NCBI GenBank assembly: GCA_037138595.1
Contig: JBAXIB010000018.1
Coordinates: 7,739 to 71,738 of the forward strand
Length of the DNA stretch: 64,000 nt
Origin: UBA4742 sp037138595
GTDB taxonomy: Bacteria > Actinomycetota > Acidimicrobiia > Acidimicrobiales > Acidimicrobilacustridaceae
Direction of reading: 5' to 3'
Positions 34,218-42,995 of the stretch are shown piece by piece. The number at the start of each line of letters is the position of its first letter. The first letter of the stretch is position 1. Both the position numbers and the translations under genes were made by a program. The notes under the pieces were generated by a model that worked only from the letters and a program-made list of their open reading frames with translations, was not told where the DNA came from and searched no databases.

Positions 34218-36818
34218 ATGTCGGATCAGCAACCTGCGGAGACTCCCATGTTCAAAGTGACATGGCGCGGCCTCATGGCTCACAAGGTCCGCTTGGTTGC
34301 GACCGTCGTCGCCGTGATGCTTGGCGTGGCCTTCATGGCAGGGACCCAAGTATTCACCGACACTTTTTCCAAAAGTTTTGACGACATCTTCGTCGACGTA
34401 AATCGCGGCACTGATGCTGTGATCCGTTCCGACCAGAAAATCAAACGGGACTTCGGACCTGAGGTTCGGTCGCGGGTTTCCGAGGATGTCGTCCCGATTA
34501 TCCAGGCCGTGCCGGGTGTTCACGCCGCCGATGGCGCCATTTTCAATCAAATTCGCATTCTTGGACCTGACGGGAAGGCACTCGGCGATCCGAACACTGC
34601 CGGTCCGACATTCGGACTGAACTGGGTCCCTGATCAGCAACTCAATCAGTGGCGCCTCGCCGAGGGTGCGGCACCGACTCGACCCGACGAAGTCGTGCTT
34701 GACAAAAAGACCGCCACCGATGCGGGCTATCAACTCGGCGATCAAGTCGGACTCGTCGCAGGTCAAGGTCAAACCACGACATTCACGTTGGTGGGTATCG
34801 CCACCTTCGGAAAACTCGATAATTACAGCGGATCATCCGCGGCGTTGCTCTCGAACTCGGCGGCACAAAAGCTTTTTGCTGAGCCGGGCATGTTCGACAG
34901 CGTCGTCGCCGCGGCTGACCGAGGCGTCTCACAACAGCAACTCGTCGACAACATCCAGCGAGCGGGATTACCACCGCACACCGAGGCCATCACCGGCGCG
35001 CAATACACCAAGGAAAGCCAGGATCAGTTTCGCAAAGCAATCGGCACATTCAAAACGATTCTGCTGATCTTCGCCCTTGTATCGCTCTTTGTCGGCGCGT
35101 TCATCATCTACAACACGTTTTCAATCATCGTGGCGCAACGCACCAAAGAGGTGGCGCTGCTGCGAGCGATCGGGGCCAGCCGCCGACAAGTCCTTGGCTC
35201 GGTCATCGTGGAAGCAGCAATCGTGGGACTCATTGCATCCACGATTGGCATCATTGTTGGTATCGGACTCGCTATCGGTTTGAAATCTGCCCTCGCGAAA
35301 GCTGGACTTCAGCTTCCGTCTACCGCACCGGTTATCGCGGCTCGCACCATCATCTCGTCGCTTGCAGTGGGACTCATCGTGACGGTTGTGTCTGCAGTGT
35401 TTCCCGCCCGCAAGGCCGCCCGCGTGGCGCCAGTCGCCGCAATGCGAGACGTCGCGATCGATACATCCGGAAGTTCACGCAAGCGCCTAGTCATCGGACT
35501 TTTTGTGGTGGCACTCGGTGGACTGTCGCTGTATGTCGGCCTGTTCACGTCGGCGACAAATGCGCTGCCCATCTTCGGCCTCGGGGTGTTTCTCACCTTC
35601 ATCGGCGTCGCCATATTGGGCCCGAGTTTTGCTGGTCCATCGAGCCGAATTATTGGTGCACCCGTCGCCCGATTCGGAGGCGTAACCGGGCACTTGGCTC
35701 GCGAGAACGCTCGGCGGAACCCCAAGCGAACGGCAACTACCGCATCGGCTCTGATGATCGGTGTGGGATTGGTGAGCTTCATCGCTATTGCTGGCCAGTC
35801 AGCAAAGGCGTCAAGTGTCGATGCGATCAACAAAGCGATCATCACCGACTTCGTGATCGACTCTGGAAGCTTTGTCGGCAACGGGTTGAACCCCAAGCTC
35901 ACCAATGACCTCCAAGCGATTCCCGAAGTTGCCGCAGCTGCAGGCCTGCGGTTCAACTTCGCCCAAATCGGTTCATCAGCACAGCTCATTCTCGGCTTCG
36001 ATCCAAGCCAAGCAAACCAAATCTTCTCCTTCAACGTGGTCGATGGATCGACCAACGACCTCGGCACCGACGGACTGATGGTTCCGACGAAGAAAGCCAA
36101 CGAAATGGGATGGACCATCGGCTCGCCGGTCGATGTGACCTTTCCTGAAGGCGGCACCAAAACCCTTCGAATCGGGGCCATGTACGACACCAACTTGGGC
36201 GCGACGTTGCCCGGTGGCGGCTACCTCATTGATTTAGCGACCTTTGACGCGAACTATCCGATCAACCAACAAACCGACAACACCATCTATGTGAAGTTGA
36301 ACCCCGGGGCCAACCAAGCGACAGCGCGGGCGGCAATCGAGGCACTGACTGCCGCTTACCCCACCGCGACGGTGCAGGACCTGGGCCAGTTCAAGTCGAC
36401 TCAGGTCGGACAGATCAATCAGTTTCTCAACGTCATCTACGCGCTGCTCGGCTTGTCTTTGATCATTGCGCTCATCGGAATCATGAACACCTTGTTGCTC
36501 TCGGTCTACGAGCGTGTCCACGAAATCGGATTGCTGCGCGCCGTTGGCGAGACTAGGCGGCAACTGCGATCGACTGTCCGATGGGAAGCCGTCATCATCA
36601 CCGTCCTGGGCACACTGCTCGGCTTGGTCATCGGGATGACCTTCGGTTGGGCCCTGGTGCGAGCATTGGCCGATCAAGGTATAAACGTTTTCCAAATTCC
36701 GTGGGGTCAGCTGGCTCTGTTTGTGATCATTGGCGGCGGCTTCGGAGTCCTCGCCGCGATCTATCCCGCGTTCCGAGCGTCACGACTCAATATCCTCGAA
36801 GCGATTTCGAGTACGTAA
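34218..36818 (+). CDS. FtsX-domain ABC permease
   Basis: Large membrane protein of 866 residues and the partner of the upstream ATPase. The layout is an N-terminal helix (LVATVVAVMLGVAFMAGTQV), an extracytoplasmic MacB-like domain, a first FtsX block of three helices around residues 275-400 with the ATPase-contacting TKEVALLRAIGASRRQVLGS, a second half starting with ARENARRNPKRTATTASALM, another extracytoplasmic domain, and a C-terminal FtsX block with RVHEIGLLRAVGETRRQLRS. The duplicated half-transporter arrangement is common in actinobacteria. Substrate is unknown; lipid, peptide or drug export are options. Confidence 0.93.
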   Translation: MSDQQPAETPMFKVTWRGLMAHKVRLVATVVAVMLGVAFMAGTQVFTDTFSKSFDDIFVDVNRGTDAVIRSDQKIKRDFGPEVRSRVSEDVVPIIQAVPGVHAADGAIFNQIRILGPDGKALGDPNTAGPTFGLNWVPDQQLNQWRLAEGAAPTRPDEVVLDKKTATDAGYQLGDQVGLVAGQGQTTTFTLVGIATFGKLDNYSGSSAALLSNSAAQKLFAEPGMFDSVVAAADRGVSQQQLVDNIQRAGLPPHTEAITGAQYTKESQDQFRKAIGTFKTILLIFALVSLFVGAFIIYNTFSIIVAQRTKEVALLRAIGASRRQVLGSVIVEAAIVGLIASTIGIIVGIGLAIGLKSALAKAGLQLPSTAPVIAARTIISSLAVGLIVTVVSAVFPARKAARVAPVAAMRDVAIDTSGSSRKRLVIGLFVVALGGLSLYVGLFTSATNALPIFGLGVFLTFIGVAILGPSFAGPSSRIIGAPVARFGGVTGHLARENARRNPKRTATTASALMIGVGLVSFIAIAGQSAKASSVDAINKAIITDFVIDSGSFVGNGLNPKLTNDLQAIPEVAAAAGLRFNFAQIGSSAQLILGFDPSQANQIFSFNVVDGSTNDLGTDGLMVPTKKANEMGWTIGSPVDVTFPEGGTKTLRIGAMYDTNLGATLPGGGYLIDLATFDANYPINQQTDNTIYVKLNPGANQATARAAIEALTAAYPTATVQDLGQFKSTQVGQINQFLNVIYALLGLSLIIALIGIMNTLLLSVYERVHEIGLLRAVGETRRQLRSTVRWEAVIITVLGTLLGLVIGMTFGWALVRALADQGINVFQIPWGQLALFVIIGGGFGVLAAIYPAFRASRLNILEAISST

Positions 36819-36852
36819 TAGATCTGTCCACCGACTGAATTGCATTTTTCCT

Positions 36853-37248
36853 ATGGGCTATGACCCGCACGACCTTCCACCTGAGGTTCAAACATTTGTC
36901 GAAGAACGTCATCTGGCGACGCTCACCACAGTGCGGCCGGACGGCTCGCCACATGTTGTCGCAGTTGGATTCACTTGGGATAGCACTGCCAGGTTGGCTC
37001 GCGTGATTACATTCGCCCCCAGTCGCAAAGCCCGCAATGTTGGTGCTGCAATCGCTGCTCGTGCCGCGGTGTGCCAGGTTGACGGTGGGCGGTGGTTGAC
37101 TTTCGAAGGGACCGCCACGGTGACCGACGACCCAACCCGAGTTGCCGACGCGGTTTTGCGATACGCCGAGCGTTATCGCCAACCGCATGAACGAGTCGAT
37201 CGAGTCGTCATTGAAATCGCCGTCGATCGCATTCTTGGTCGCGCTTAA
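36853..37248 (+). CDS. PPOX-class (F420- or FMN-dependent) split-barrel protein
   Basis: Small flavin- or F420-binding reductase-like protein of 131 residues. It shows the family pattern LATLTTVRPDGSPHVVAVGF at the N-terminus, the SRKARNV phosphate-binding region and GRWLTFEGTATVTDDP, resembling Rv1155-like PPOX proteins. I start at ATG 36853, since the longer frame overlaps unrelated sequence. The final stop codon overlaps that of the converging SnoaL-like gene in a shared TTAA (37245-37248). Substrate unknown; the wider family includes many F420-dependent biliverdin or quinone reductases. Confidence 0.85.
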   Translation: MGYDPHDLPPEVQTFVEERHLATLTTVRPDGSPHVVAVGFTWDSTARLARVITFAPSRKARNVGAAIAARAAVCQVDGGRWLTFEGTATVTDDPTRVADAVLRYAERYRQPHERVDRVVIEIAVDRILGRA

Positions 37249-37634
37249 TCGACCATTGGCGCCATTTCCGACGCGTCCCAGAACGCGCGCATCGTCGTAA
37301 TGAGTCCCTCATCGTCGAACGACATCACATCGATGATGTCCACCACCAGCTTCATGTCGCCCAGATAGGTAATCGCTCGCATCGGCCACGCCGCCTCGCC
37401 TCCGGCTACTCGGGCCGAACCCGTGCGTTCGAGGGTGATCTTCTCAGCCATTTCTCGCACGCCGTCCCAGAATGTTCCGATGGCCTCTCGGCCACGAATG
37501 ACGTCGCTGCCTACCGGGTCTTCCAACGTGGCATCTTCGGTATAAAGCGCGATATACCCAGCGCGATCTCCCGCACTAAAAGCGGCCACATAGGCATCGA
37601 TCGTCGCATTGATCTGGTCAGCGGAGGCTGGCAT
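37245..37634 (-). CDS. SnoaL/ketosteroid-isomerase-like protein
   Basis: NTF2-fold protein of 129 residues. The typical opening helix and strand are INATIDAYVAAFSAGDRAGY, LYTEDATLEDPVGSD and GREAIGTFWDG, with a late MRAFWDASEM segment. The start is ATG 37634 with AAAGGA upstream; the longer in-frame extension upstream is unlikely. The 3' end overlaps the PPOX stop. The Asp residues at the pocket mouth match steroid delta-isomerase-like members, but many such proteins bind other hydrophobic ligands, so the reaction cannot be assigned. Confidence 0.85.
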   Translation of the reverse strand: MPASADQINATIDAYVAAFSAGDRAGYIALYTEDATLEDPVGSDVIRGREAIGTFWDGVREMAEKITLERTGSARVAGGEAAWPMRAITYLGDMKLVVDIIDVMSFDDEGLITTMRAFWDASEMAPMVD

Positions 37635-37673
37635 CTCGAAATCCTTTCGGCGGGAGCGGAAACAAAGCCAGCC

Positions 37674-37687
37674 TAGGTCGGCCTTTA
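37674..37687. promoter_or_regulatory. Weak DtxR-like half-site match before the DtxR-family gene
   Basis: TAGGTCGGCCTTTA resembles one and a half arms of a DtxR/IdeR box and lies about 75 bases upstream of the regulator start. It could mediate autoregulation; the match is poor and may be chance. Confidence 0.25.
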
Positions 37688-37760
37688 GTCGCTGGGCCCA
37701 ACGAAACCGTTGGAGCGCACCGCCAAAGCCTCGGTGGAGCCACCCGCCTACACTTTGGCC

Positions 37761-38432
37761 ATGCCTCCCTATCAGACGCCTGAACATCATCCGGCGTTCG
37801 AGGAATACTGCGAAACCATTTTCGAACTTCGCGAAGACGATCTCGATGTTATCCAAGCGCGTATCGCCGAACGGCTCGATGTTTCACGACCGGCGGTGTC
37901 AGAGATGATTCGCCGAATGGAACAACAAGGCCTCGTCACAATGGCTGGCTCCATCAAGTTGACCCCTGACGGTTTGCGCCTAGCTGAAAGTGTTGTGCGT
38001 CGTCATCGACTCGCCGAACGGTTCCTTACCGACCTGCTCGGCCTGTCATGGGCCGACGCCCACGCCGAGGCCGGCAAGTGGGAGCACGTCATTTCCGACC
38101 AAGTCGAAACCGCGCTCACCCGGTTACTCGGCGACCCAACCACCTGCCCGCACGGCAACCCCATTCCCGGTTCTGATTACCAAGCGCCAAAGACCGTGAC
38201 GCTTGACGCGTTGGCGGTCGGCGATCAATTCGTGGTGTCACGAATTCCCGAAGAACTTGAGTTCACTCCTGGACTCTTGTCCTTTCTTGAACAGTCCCAC
38301 TTAATGCCGGGAGTTCACGGCGCCATTACGGCACTATCCCCCGATGGCACCACCACAGTCGAAATCGATGGGCGCCACATCGGAATCGGAACATTTGCCA
38401 GCACTCGAATTCTTGTCACTTCAAGCAGCTAA
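37761..38432 (+). CDS. DtxR/MntR-family metal-dependent repressor
   Basis: Iron- or manganese-dependent transcriptional regulator of 223 residues, start ATG 37761. Residues 10-70 are the winged helix (YCETIFELREDDLDVIQARI, RPAVSEMIRRMEQQGLV), followed by the metal-binding dimerisation domain (RRHRLAERFLTDLLGLSW, AEAGKWEHVISDQVE, PTTCPHGNPIPG) and a C-terminal SH3-like/FeoA domain. Where IdeR and DtxR have the Cys of the primary metal site (ACRWEH), this protein has Gly (AGKWEH), so ligand set and metal preference may differ. It converges with the ZIP gene, which has a DtxR-like box upstream; regulation of that gene is likely. Confidence 0.92.
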   Translation: MPPYQTPEHHPAFEEYCETIFELREDDLDVIQARIAERLDVSRPAVSEMIRRMEQQGLVTMAGSIKLTPDGLRLAESVVRRHRLAERFLTDLLGLSWADAHAEAGKWEHVISDQVETALTRLLGDPTTCPHGNPIPGSDYQAPKTVTLDALAVGDQFVVSRIPEELEFTPGLLSFLEQSHLMPGVHGAITALSPDGTTTVEIDGRHIGIGTFASTRILVTSSS

Positions 38433-38460
38433 ACCTGAGCCGCTAGGGCCAAGACGACTG

Positions 38461-39282
38461 TCACGCCCCGGCAGCGACGATGACTAAGTCCGTGGCAAGA
38501 CCGGCGAGCAATCCGAGCAGAATGCCCCACATCATGAATTCTCGATGGCCGAGTTTGAATCCAACCTTGAGTAGTTGCATCACAACATACAGAATTGACC
38601 CGGCCGCAAGAGCCAAAAACGCGACGAATAAATACTCGTTCACGTAGACCTGCCCAATCAGGGTGCCGACAAAGGTCGGACCGCCACCGATCAAGCCCAG
38701 CACGCCCAAAAATCCCCACGATGGCGTGCGTTCATCACCGGCAAGTGGGGCGACGATGCCGAAACCTTCGGTTGCGTTGTGCAATCCAAAGCCGACAATC
38801 AACAACAGTGCGAGACTCACTTCGCCCGACGCCGCCGACTGACCAATAGCAAGTCCTTCAGAAAAATTGTGCAAACCAATGCCGACCGCGATCAGAAATG
38901 CCAAACGACGCGCCGGTGTATCGAGCCAGAGCATGGAAACCTCTGCCCCGACTGGGACTCCAGCGCGACGCGATAACCAGCCGTCGTAATAGGTAAGGCT
39001 CATCAACCCGACAGTCAGGCCCGCAATGGCGACAAACGCGAGGCCAACAAAGGTCGCCCAGGAACCATCGTGATCGCTCGTTACGGCGACCAAGGCGTCT
39101 TCGACTGGCGCGAATGCGTGACTCAGCACATCCCAGAGGAGAAACACCAAGACGCCGATTGACAGCGCGTTGAGGAACGCACGAAGTCTTGGGGCCGGGT
39201 TACGGATCCGGCCTACCGGCAATCCCAAAAAGATCGTGAGGCCTGCGATCGCCCCTAAGAGTGCGATCTGAGCGGTTGACAT
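38461..39282 (-). CDS. ZIP-family divalent metal transporter
   Basis: Probable metal importer with eight helices, 273 residues. The two binuclear-site motifs are in helices IV and V: GLHNFSEGLAIG and GLHNATEGFGIV. N-terminal helix ALLGAIAGLTIFLGLPVGRI is typical of the group, and the loop between helices III and IV is charged but lacks a His-rich stretch. It is transcribed toward the DtxR-family gene, with stops 28 bases apart, and has a DtxR-type box just before its start, so iron- or manganese-dependent repression is expected. Zinc, iron and manganese are all possible substrates. Confidence 0.9.
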   Translation of the reverse strand: MSTAQIALLGAIAGLTIFLGLPVGRIRNPAPRLRAFLNALSIGVLVFLLWDVLSHAFAPVEDALVAVTSDHDGSWATFVGLAFVAIAGLTVGLMSLTYYDGWLSRRAGVPVGAEVSMLWLDTPARRLAFLIAVGIGLHNFSEGLAIGQSAASGEVSLALLLIVGFGLHNATEGFGIVAPLAGDERTPSWGFLGVLGLIGGGPTFVGTLIGQVYVNEYLFVAFLALAAGSILYVVMQLLKVGFKLGHREFMMWGILLGLLAGLATDLVIVAAGA

Positions 39283-39291
39283 GCCTTGAGG

Positions 39292-39311
39292 TTAGGTTTG
39301 CTTTACTTTTA
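39292..39311. promoter_or_regulatory. DtxR/IdeR-like box upstream of the ZIP transporter
   Basis: TTAGGTTTGCTTTACTTTTA resembles the actinobacterial box TTAGGTnnGCnnnACCTAA with mismatches in the right arm. It lies 10-29 bases before the ZIP start, overlapping where the promoter or leader should be. Read together with the adjacent DtxR-family gene, repression by metal-loaded regulator is the simplest model. Confidence 0.5.
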
Positions 39312-39362
39312 GATGCAAGTCCACCTGCCAGATTCTCTAAGCTGATGTCAACGCCAGTCTCG

Positions 39363-41450
39363 CTAGTCGAGAAGGGCGGCGGGCAAGTCCCGTGCGTGGA
39401 CGATCGCTAGCCGCTTCGTCGCCCGAGTCAGTGCCACATACAACGACCTCAATCCCTGTGCTTCTTCTTCGACAATGGCGGCTGGCTCGACGACGATCGA
39501 CGAATCTAACTCGAGGCCTTTCACCAGCCCCACGGGAACGACCGTGATCTGAGCGTCGAGTCCGTGACGAGTTGCCCGACCGAATTCAATGCCAAGTGAG
39601 TCGAACGCGTCACTCACCAAATCGACCATTGATGCTGGCACGATGACGGCAACATTGCCGGTGCCTACCGCCTCAAGTTCATCGACGGCCGCCGCTACAA
39701 CATTGGGCCCCAGTTCGCTTGGGGCCACGCGGATGATCTGAGGCGGATCACCATCTTCGCGAATTGACCGAGGCGGCGAGAGGTCGGGGTCGGCAACACG
39801 AAGCACCCGAGAAGCCAACGCCATGTTCGGTGCCGGCAAACGATACCCAACGGTTAGCTCTGCGCGACGTGGCTCACGACGATCGGGAAGGTGATCAAGG
39901 ATTTCCTGCCAATTGCGATGGGCCCATTCACCCGTTGACTGTGCGATGTCTCCAACAATCGTCATCGAGCCGTTTAGTGAGCGACGGTTCAACACCCGCA
40001 GCTGCATTGGCGACAGATCCTGAGCCTCGTCAATCACGATGTGTCCATAGGTGCGAACGTCATCGTGATCATCGGTTGGACGACGCTTCGACTTTGGTTT
40101 CGGTCCCAACAATGCTCGTGCTTCATCAAGCAGCGGAACGTCGTCATTCGTCCACATGATCGAGTCAATCGAATCAGATCGCGATCGAAAAAGTGCGGTG
40201 ATTTCGTCGGCACGCAACGCCGAACCGCCGGCATGTTTGAGTAATGCTGTCGATCCAAAGAAATCATGCAAGAACTGCGCAGGCGTGAGCATCGGCCACA
40301 TCCACTCGAGCGCTTCGCGCACATCGACGGTCGCCCGCAATCGTTCTCGAACCGTCGCGGCCGACAAGTCTTCGCGGGCGCTACTTGCGAGGACCCGAAA
40401 CAGTTCACCCTCAACGAATCGGCGTCCGGCATTGTGTTTGCGGAACCGCCGCCGCGCCTCTGACACAATGTGCGCGCTCTCATCAACCGTCATCCGCAGG
40501 TTGATCAACCCAAACCCGACCACGAGGTCTGACCGCAGCGCACGCTGCCGGTCCCGCAGGGCACGACGAAGCACCGACGCCATCCGAAGGTCGCCCTTCA
40601 CCCGTGCCGTCATTCCGGTGTCGCGGCCCTGGACCCGAACGCCGTCGATCAGGTCAGCCAGAACCGCCAGTTCGACCCCCGCCTCACCCAGCGATGGCAG
40701 CACCTGTTCGATATAGCCCAAAAAGAGGCGATTCGGGCCAACCACCAACACCCCTTGGCCTTCGAGCGGGAAGCGATAGGTGTAGAGCAAGTACGCGGCC
40801 CGATGCAGCGCGACGACGGTCTTTCCGGTGCCTGGTCCACCTTGAACCACCAGCACGCCAGCCATCTCAGCGCGAATGATTTCATCCTGCTCGCCTTGAA
40901 TCGTCGCGACGATGTCGCCGAGTTTTCCCGACCGAGCGGTTTCCAACGCGTTCATCAATGCGCCGTGGCCGGAAATCCGCGAGCCATTCCCATCCCGGCT
41001 CAGTCCTTCAAGCGCTTCGCCGAATAGTTCGTCTTCCAAATCGAGCAACACTCGCCCGCGGGTCGCGAAATGGCGACGGCGGAGAATCCCCATCGGCTGA
41101 CGACCGGTCGCTCGATAAAATGGCTCGGCGACCGGCGCCCGCCAATCAACAATGATCGGGTCTTGAACATCGTTGCTAACCGCAACTCGCCCTATGTAAT
41201 AGGGCTCTGGTTCACCCGCCTGATCGATACGGCCGAAACATAACGATGCATCGCCCAACTCAAGTTGGGTCAGCCGAGTCAACATCGTTTCCCAGATCAC
41301 ATCGCGTTCGAATCGAGCTTGCTCGGTTCCGCCGCGACCAACCTCGACCATTGTGGTCATTCGACTCGCGGCCTTGCGAGAGGCCTCCAAATACGCGTAA
41401 GCCCGATCGATGTAGGCCTGTTCGGCCTCAAGATCGGGATGACCAGACAT
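39363..41450 (-). CDS. HelD-like superfamily I helicase
   Basis: UvrD/Rep-like ATPase of 695 residues. The N-terminal coiled region (LEAEQAYIDRAYAYLEASRK) and the signature VDWRAPVAEPFYRATGRQP are typical of HelD, the RNA-polymerase-recycling motor protein. Walker A is VVQGGPGTGKTVVALHRAAY, Walker B is HIVIDEAQDLSPMQL, motif III is IVGDIAQST, and the C-terminal domain holds SLYVALTRATKRL. It could act on stalled RNA polymerase or, as for the HelR group, in rifampicin tolerance. A 120-base gap separates it from the small upstream gene on the same strand. Confidence 0.9.
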   Translation of the reverse strand: MSGHPDLEAEQAYIDRAYAYLEASRKAASRMTTMVEVGRGGTEQARFERDVIWETMLTRLTQLELGDASLCFGRIDQAGEPEPYYIGRVAVSNDVQDPIIVDWRAPVAEPFYRATGRQPMGILRRRHFATRGRVLLDLEDELFGEALEGLSRDGNGSRISGHGALMNALETARSGKLGDIVATIQGEQDEIIRAEMAGVLVVQGGPGTGKTVVALHRAAYLLYTYRFPLEGQGVLVVGPNRLFLGYIEQVLPSLGEAGVELAVLADLIDGVRVQGRDTGMTARVKGDLRMASVLRRALRDRQRALRSDLVVGFGLINLRMTVDESAHIVSEARRRFRKHNAGRRFVEGELFRVLASSAREDLSAATVRERLRATVDVREALEWMWPMLTPAQFLHDFFGSTALLKHAGGSALRADEITALFRSRSDSIDSIMWTNDDVPLLDEARALLGPKPKSKRRPTDDHDDVRTYGHIVIDEAQDLSPMQLRVLNRRSLNGSMTIVGDIAQSTGEWAHRNWQEILDHLPDRREPRRAELTVGYRLPAPNMALASRVLRVADPDLSPPRSIREDGDPPQIIRVAPSELGPNVVAAAVDELEAVGTGNVAVIVPASMVDLVSDAFDSLGIEFGRATRHGLDAQITVVPVGLVKGLELDSSIVVEPAAIVEEEAQGLRSLYVALTRATKRLAIVHARDLPAALLD

Positions 41451-41570
41451 GTGGTCCTTTCGTGCATCTGCGACTAACGGGAATGCTCCCTAAGGGGGAT
41501 GGAACATGCTACCGGTCCCACACAGATTCATCACTGTGAGCCAGATCTGACTAATCCGAGCACAGCGATC

Positions 41571-41834
41571 TCAGCGGCCAGGGTCCTCGCCCACCTCGAC
41601 AAGGGCATCTCGAATCGCCAATCGAAGTCGTCGGGCAACGTTGGCATTGAGATGGCCAACCAGGCCATATCCCGCCTGACCAACTTCCTCAATCGTCAGA
41701 ACCACCCGAGGAACTGCATCGTCATAATCGTCGCTGATCGCGACCCCCCACGAAATCGGAGTCAGCTCATCGTCGGCATAGCTCGGCGGATAGTCAGAGG
41801 GTTCGAATGGGTAGTCATCGATCGATCGGCGCAT
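41571..41834 (-). CDS. Small acidic hypothetical protein
   Basis: An 87-residue acidic protein I do not recognise. It starts at ATG 41834 (MRRSIDDYPFEPSDYPPS); a second ATG four codons upstream is possible. It contains ISDDYDDAVPRVVLTIEEVG and GHLNANVARRLRLAIRDALVEVG, suggesting a strand-helix fold. It is divergent from hemE, separated by 48 bases, and co-directional with the helD-like gene. No membrane segment, Cys or known motif. It has the length, strand placement and start context of a real gene, but expression is unproven. Confidence 0.6.
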   Translation of the reverse strand: MRRSIDDYPFEPSDYPPSYADDELTPISWGVAISDDYDDAVPRVVLTIEEVGQAGYGLVGHLNANVARRLRLAIRDALVEVGEDPGR

Positions 41835-41882
41835 ACCGACAGTCAAGCCGCCTGGCGCTCACTTAGGGTACCAACCGCGATG

Positions 41883-42995
41883 ATGTCTAGCGTGGGGGTC
41901 GTGACCGACGCTGGTACTACCGAGTCAACCGAGACCGATTCGACTGTCGACCCGCTGGTCGGATCGGACTTTCTTCGCGCCTGTCGCAGCGAGCCTGGCG
42001 GGCAGGTACCGATTTGGTTCATGCGCCAAGCCGGTCGGTCACTTCCCGAGTATCACGAGATCCGCGGGACCGGAAGCATCCTCGAGGCGATTCGAATTCC
42101 CGAACTCGCCGCCGAGATCACGTTGCAGCCTGTCCGTCGCTACGGGGTCGATGCGGCGATTGTCTATAGCGACATCGTCGTTCCGATCGCGGCAATCGGA
42201 TTTGGCGTCGACATTGCTCCCGGGATTGGGCCCGTCGTGGAACAACCATTTCGTTCGGCCGCTGATCTCCAACGCATTCGCCCACTCGAGCCCACCGTCG
42301 ACACGCCTTATGTCATCGAGACCGTCAAGATGTTGGTTAACCAACTCGAAATTCCGCTGATTGGTTTCGCCGGAGCGCCGTTCACCGTGGCGAGTTACCT
42401 CATAGAAGGTCGGCCTTCTCGGACCTACGCTGCGACCAAAGCCATGATGCACGGCGACCCCGTGCTATGGCACGCGTTAATGGAGCGGCTTGCCGATCTT
42501 GCTATCACTTCGCTGCGCAGCCAAATCGATGCCGGCGCCCGAGCGATTCAGCTTTTTGACAGTTGGGCCGGCGCGTTAAATCGCCCCGACTATGAGCAAT
42601 TCGTATTGCCCCATAGCCAGCGGGTGCTCGCCTCGATCACCGAGCTCGGCATTCCGACAATTCACTTCGGCGTCAGTACCGGCGAATTACTTGAATCGAT
42701 GGCCAATGCTGGCGCTGACGTGGTCGGAGTCGACTGGCGCGTAACACTCGACGACGCGCGACAACGAGTTGGCCCGCAGCGCGCCTTGCAGGGAAACCTC
42801 GATCCAGCGATCTGCCTCGCCCCGTGGCCCGCGGTCGAAACAGCCGTGCGCGATGTCCTCGCCCGCAATCAGGGCCACCCCGGCCACATCTTCAATCTCG
42901 GCCACGGTGTCCTTCCCGAGACCAATCCCGATGTCCTCAAGCGAATCGTCGAACTTGTGCACGCCGAAGGCACGACCACTGGAGCATCTTCATGA
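41883..42995 (+). CDS. hemE: Uroporphyrinogen decarboxylase
   Basis: Converts uroporphyrinogen III to coproporphyrinogen III. The core is clear: PIWFMRQAGRSLPEYHEIRG, the AIVYSDIVVPIAAIGFGVD segment, GFAGAPFTVASYLIEG, QLFDSWAGALNRPDYEQF and HFGVSTGELLESM, with FNLGHGVLPETNPD near the end. The exact start is uncertain: ATG codons at 41880 and 41883 are tandem, and a GTG lies at 41901; I list 41883, giving 370 residues with a Thr/Ser-rich N-terminus of about 30 residues. The stop overlaps hemH by four bases (ATGA). Confidence 0.95.
   Translation: MSSVGVVTDAGTTESTETDSTVDPLVGSDFLRACRSEPGGQVPIWFMRQAGRSLPEYHEIRGTGSILEAIRIPELAAEITLQPVRRYGVDAAIVYSDIVVPIAAIGFGVDIAPGIGPVVEQPFRSAADLQRIRPLEPTVDTPYVIETVKMLVNQLEIPLIGFAGAPFTVASYLIEGRPSRTYAATKAMMHGDPVLWHALMERLADLAITSLRSQIDAGARAIQLFDSWAGALNRPDYEQFVLPHSQRVLASITELGIPTIHFGVSTGELLESMANAGADVVGVDWRVTLDDARQRVGPQRALQGNLDPAICLAPWPAVETAVRDVLARNQGHPGHIFNLGHGVLPETNPDVLKRIVELVHAEGTTTGASS

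Noticed and set aside
35309..36193. Long minus-strand frame opposite the FtsX permease
   Set aside because: Antisense to a clear membrane-protein coding region; low-complexity translation without a family resemblance.
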